From: Lentibacillus lipolyticus
GTDB taxonomy: Bacteria > Bacillota > Bacilli > Bacillales > Amphibacillaceae
Direction of reading: 5' to 3'
Assembly: GCA_004145795.1 (NCBI GenBank)
Contig: SEIO01000016.1
Span: forward strand, 1-63,214
Length of the DNA stretch: 63,214 nucleotides
Position numbers and translations under genes: made by a program
Notes under the pieces: generated by a model
Told to the model about the DNA's origin: nothing
The model's database searches: none
Seen by the model: only the letters and a program-made list of their open reading frames with translations
Shown here: one piece after another, positions 62,249-63,214 of the stretch
Position numbering within the stretch: the first letter of the stretch is position 1
Layout of the letters: the number at the start of each line of letters is the position of its first letter

Positions 62249-62470
62249 ATGCTGGGATTTTTGATTAATGATAAAGAGCAAAAAGAAATGGAATATGTAA
62301 TAAAACGTGAACTGGAGGAATTGCTGATGGACATGGAAGACTCGCGTATAGATGCTATGGTGAAAGATGCCATGAGAGAACGGTATCAAACTATGTTTAA
62401 CTTATACCGAAGAGTTGCAAGTGAGCAGGAATGTATGAAGTACATACCAAAGCGATCAGGAAATCAATAA
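62249..62470 (+). CDS. Small charged protein, conserved-looking
   Basis: This 73-residue protein is highly charged and probably all helical: MLGFLINDKEQKEMEYVIKR followed by ELEELLMDMEDSRIDAMVKDA and MRERYQTMFNLYRRVAS. I recall near-identical small proteins of unknown function in other Bacillus, which supports it being real, but cannot verify this. No signal or membrane segment. ATG 62249 has AAGGTAAGG at a rather long distance. An upstream in-frame start at 62093 would add 52 residues with four cysteines (CIEC, KC) that do not resemble the family. Confidence 0.7.
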   Translation: MLGFLINDKEQKEMEYVIKRELEELLMDMEDSRIDAMVKDAMRERYQTMFNLYRRVASEQECMKYIPKRSGNQ

Positions 62471-63084
62471 GTACTTTTTAAAGAGATGGGGAGAATTTTT
62501 TCCGACATTCACTCGCTGATTTCGAGTGCGGGTAATTGGTATTAGCTTGTTAGTATATATAAGTGTATTGATAAAGAGTAACATTGACTCTATCAGGGAA
62601 GGCTGTGTTAGTGTACTGGACGCCCCCTTATTGATATCTGATTATCGAATGCAGATTATGATTATGGAAGTTATGTGATGAGAAGTTATATGGGTGAAAT
62701 GAATTGATTCAATTTTTTTCGATATTTTTTTGGTTTATCTATTGAATTCATGTCATTATTATGCTATATTATTTTTTGTTGTCAGCAAAACAAACGTCAA
62801 ATCTTAAGTAGAGCAAGAGTACCTTAAGTTGATTCAGCGATTTAATAAAAAATGTTGAATAAACCATTGACTTTTTGTTGCAACCATGATAAATTATAAT
62901 ACGTCGCGAAAACGACATAAAAATTGTTCCTTGAAAACTGAACAAAACAGCCAGTATGACAAAAGTAGATGTCAAAGGTTGGATGTCGGATGCTTTAGCG
63001 TCTGGCAATAACGCCGGCCCTTGGATATCAATTTGCAAGCTAAGATAGTGAATAGAACCGATCGGTGTCGGTTTTATCGCAAAC
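62471..63084 (+). other. Intergenic region and rRNA operon leader
   Basis: An AT-rich gap of about 390 nt with only a CACTCG/CGAGTG hairpin near 62509-62527 precedes the rRNA promoter. From 62934 the leader has TTCCTTGAAAACTGAAC, common in Bacillus rRNA leaders and spacers, and short stems that are likely RNase III sites (AACCGA near 63056 and TCGGTT near 63068). Confidence 0.65.
62867..62895 (+). promoter_or_regulatory. rRNA operon promoter
   Basis: TTGACT and TAAATT are 17 nt apart; a second -10-like TATAAT lies 6 nt further. It is about 190 nt before the 16S gene. Confidence 0.6.
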
Positions 63085-63214
63085 TTTTTTGGAGAGTTTG
63101 ATCTTGGCTCAGGACGAACGCTGGCGGCGTGCCTAATACATGCAAGTCGAGCGCGGGAAGCAGGCAAACACCCTTCGGGGTGTGCGCCTGTGGAATGAGC
63201 GGCGGACGGGTGAG
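63085..63214 (+). rRNA. rrs: 16S ribosomal RNA, 5' part
   Basis: The 16S start GGAGAGTTTGATC and the block GGACGAACGCTGGCGGCG are present, running to GGCGGACGGGTGAG at the window end. The V1 loop (GCGCGGGAAGCAGGC) resembles Lentibacillus/Virgibacillus. One base in the classic 27F site is T (GATCTTGG). The gene continues past the window. Confidence 0.97.

Overview
The window is a stretch of a low-GC, endospore-forming Bacillaceae chromosome. It starts at the end of one ribosomal RNA operon (5S rRNA plus terminator) and stops in the first 130 nt of the next (16S rRNA). The gene order follows what I remember of the Bacillus subtilis rrnW to rrnI interval. The sporulation genes cwlD, gerD, kbaA and pdaB confirm a spore former. 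The 16S start and the protein sequences suggest a halophilic genus such as Lentibacillus or Virgibacillus; that genus-level guess is an inference.

Layout: (1) 1-1300: 5S rRNA, then an MgtC-family membrane protein bracketed by two related short repeats. (2) 1380-6090: the CtsR-controlled protein quality-control operon ctsR-mcsA-mcsB-clpC. (3) 6230-14620: radA, yacL, gltX, then a cysteine T-box controlling cysE-cysS-mrnC-rlmB-rae1. disA and ispD-ispF, expected here from B. subtilis, are absent. (4) 15210-20380: sigH, rpmG, secE, nusG, rplK-rplA, rplJ-rplL and an rsmC-like methyltransferase. Two L1-type sites and an L10 leader are visible. (5) 20380-33050: rpoB, rpoC, an L7Ae-type protein, rpsL, rpsG, fusA, tuf. 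(6) 33240-47910: the S10, spc and alpha clusters from rpsJ to rplQ. map is missing between adk and infA. (7) 48260-52640: ecfA1-ecfA2-ecfT, truA, rplM, rpsI. (8) 52790-57490: an accessory block holding an Eis-like acetyltransferase, a membrane protein paired with a HlyD-type adaptor, and three DUF948-like proteins. It stands where I recall ybaJ-ybaK in B. subtilis. (9) 57690-61920: cwlD, salA, gerD, kbaA, pdaB. (10) 62250-63214: a 73-residue conserved-looking small protein and the next rRNA promoter and leader.

Most of the window makes ribosomes, RNA polymerase and translation factors, so its interest lies mainly in regulation and in departures from the usual gene order. The regulatory signals are the T-box, r-protein leaders, a terminator-like hairpin in the rpoB leader, and an inverted repeat at the salA promoter. 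Departures include the missing disA, ispDF and map, a mobile-looking intergenic repeat before sigH, paired repeats around rplQ, and the accessory block before cwlD. I found no defence system, CRISPR array, prophage or transposase gene, and nothing I would call a wholly new system.
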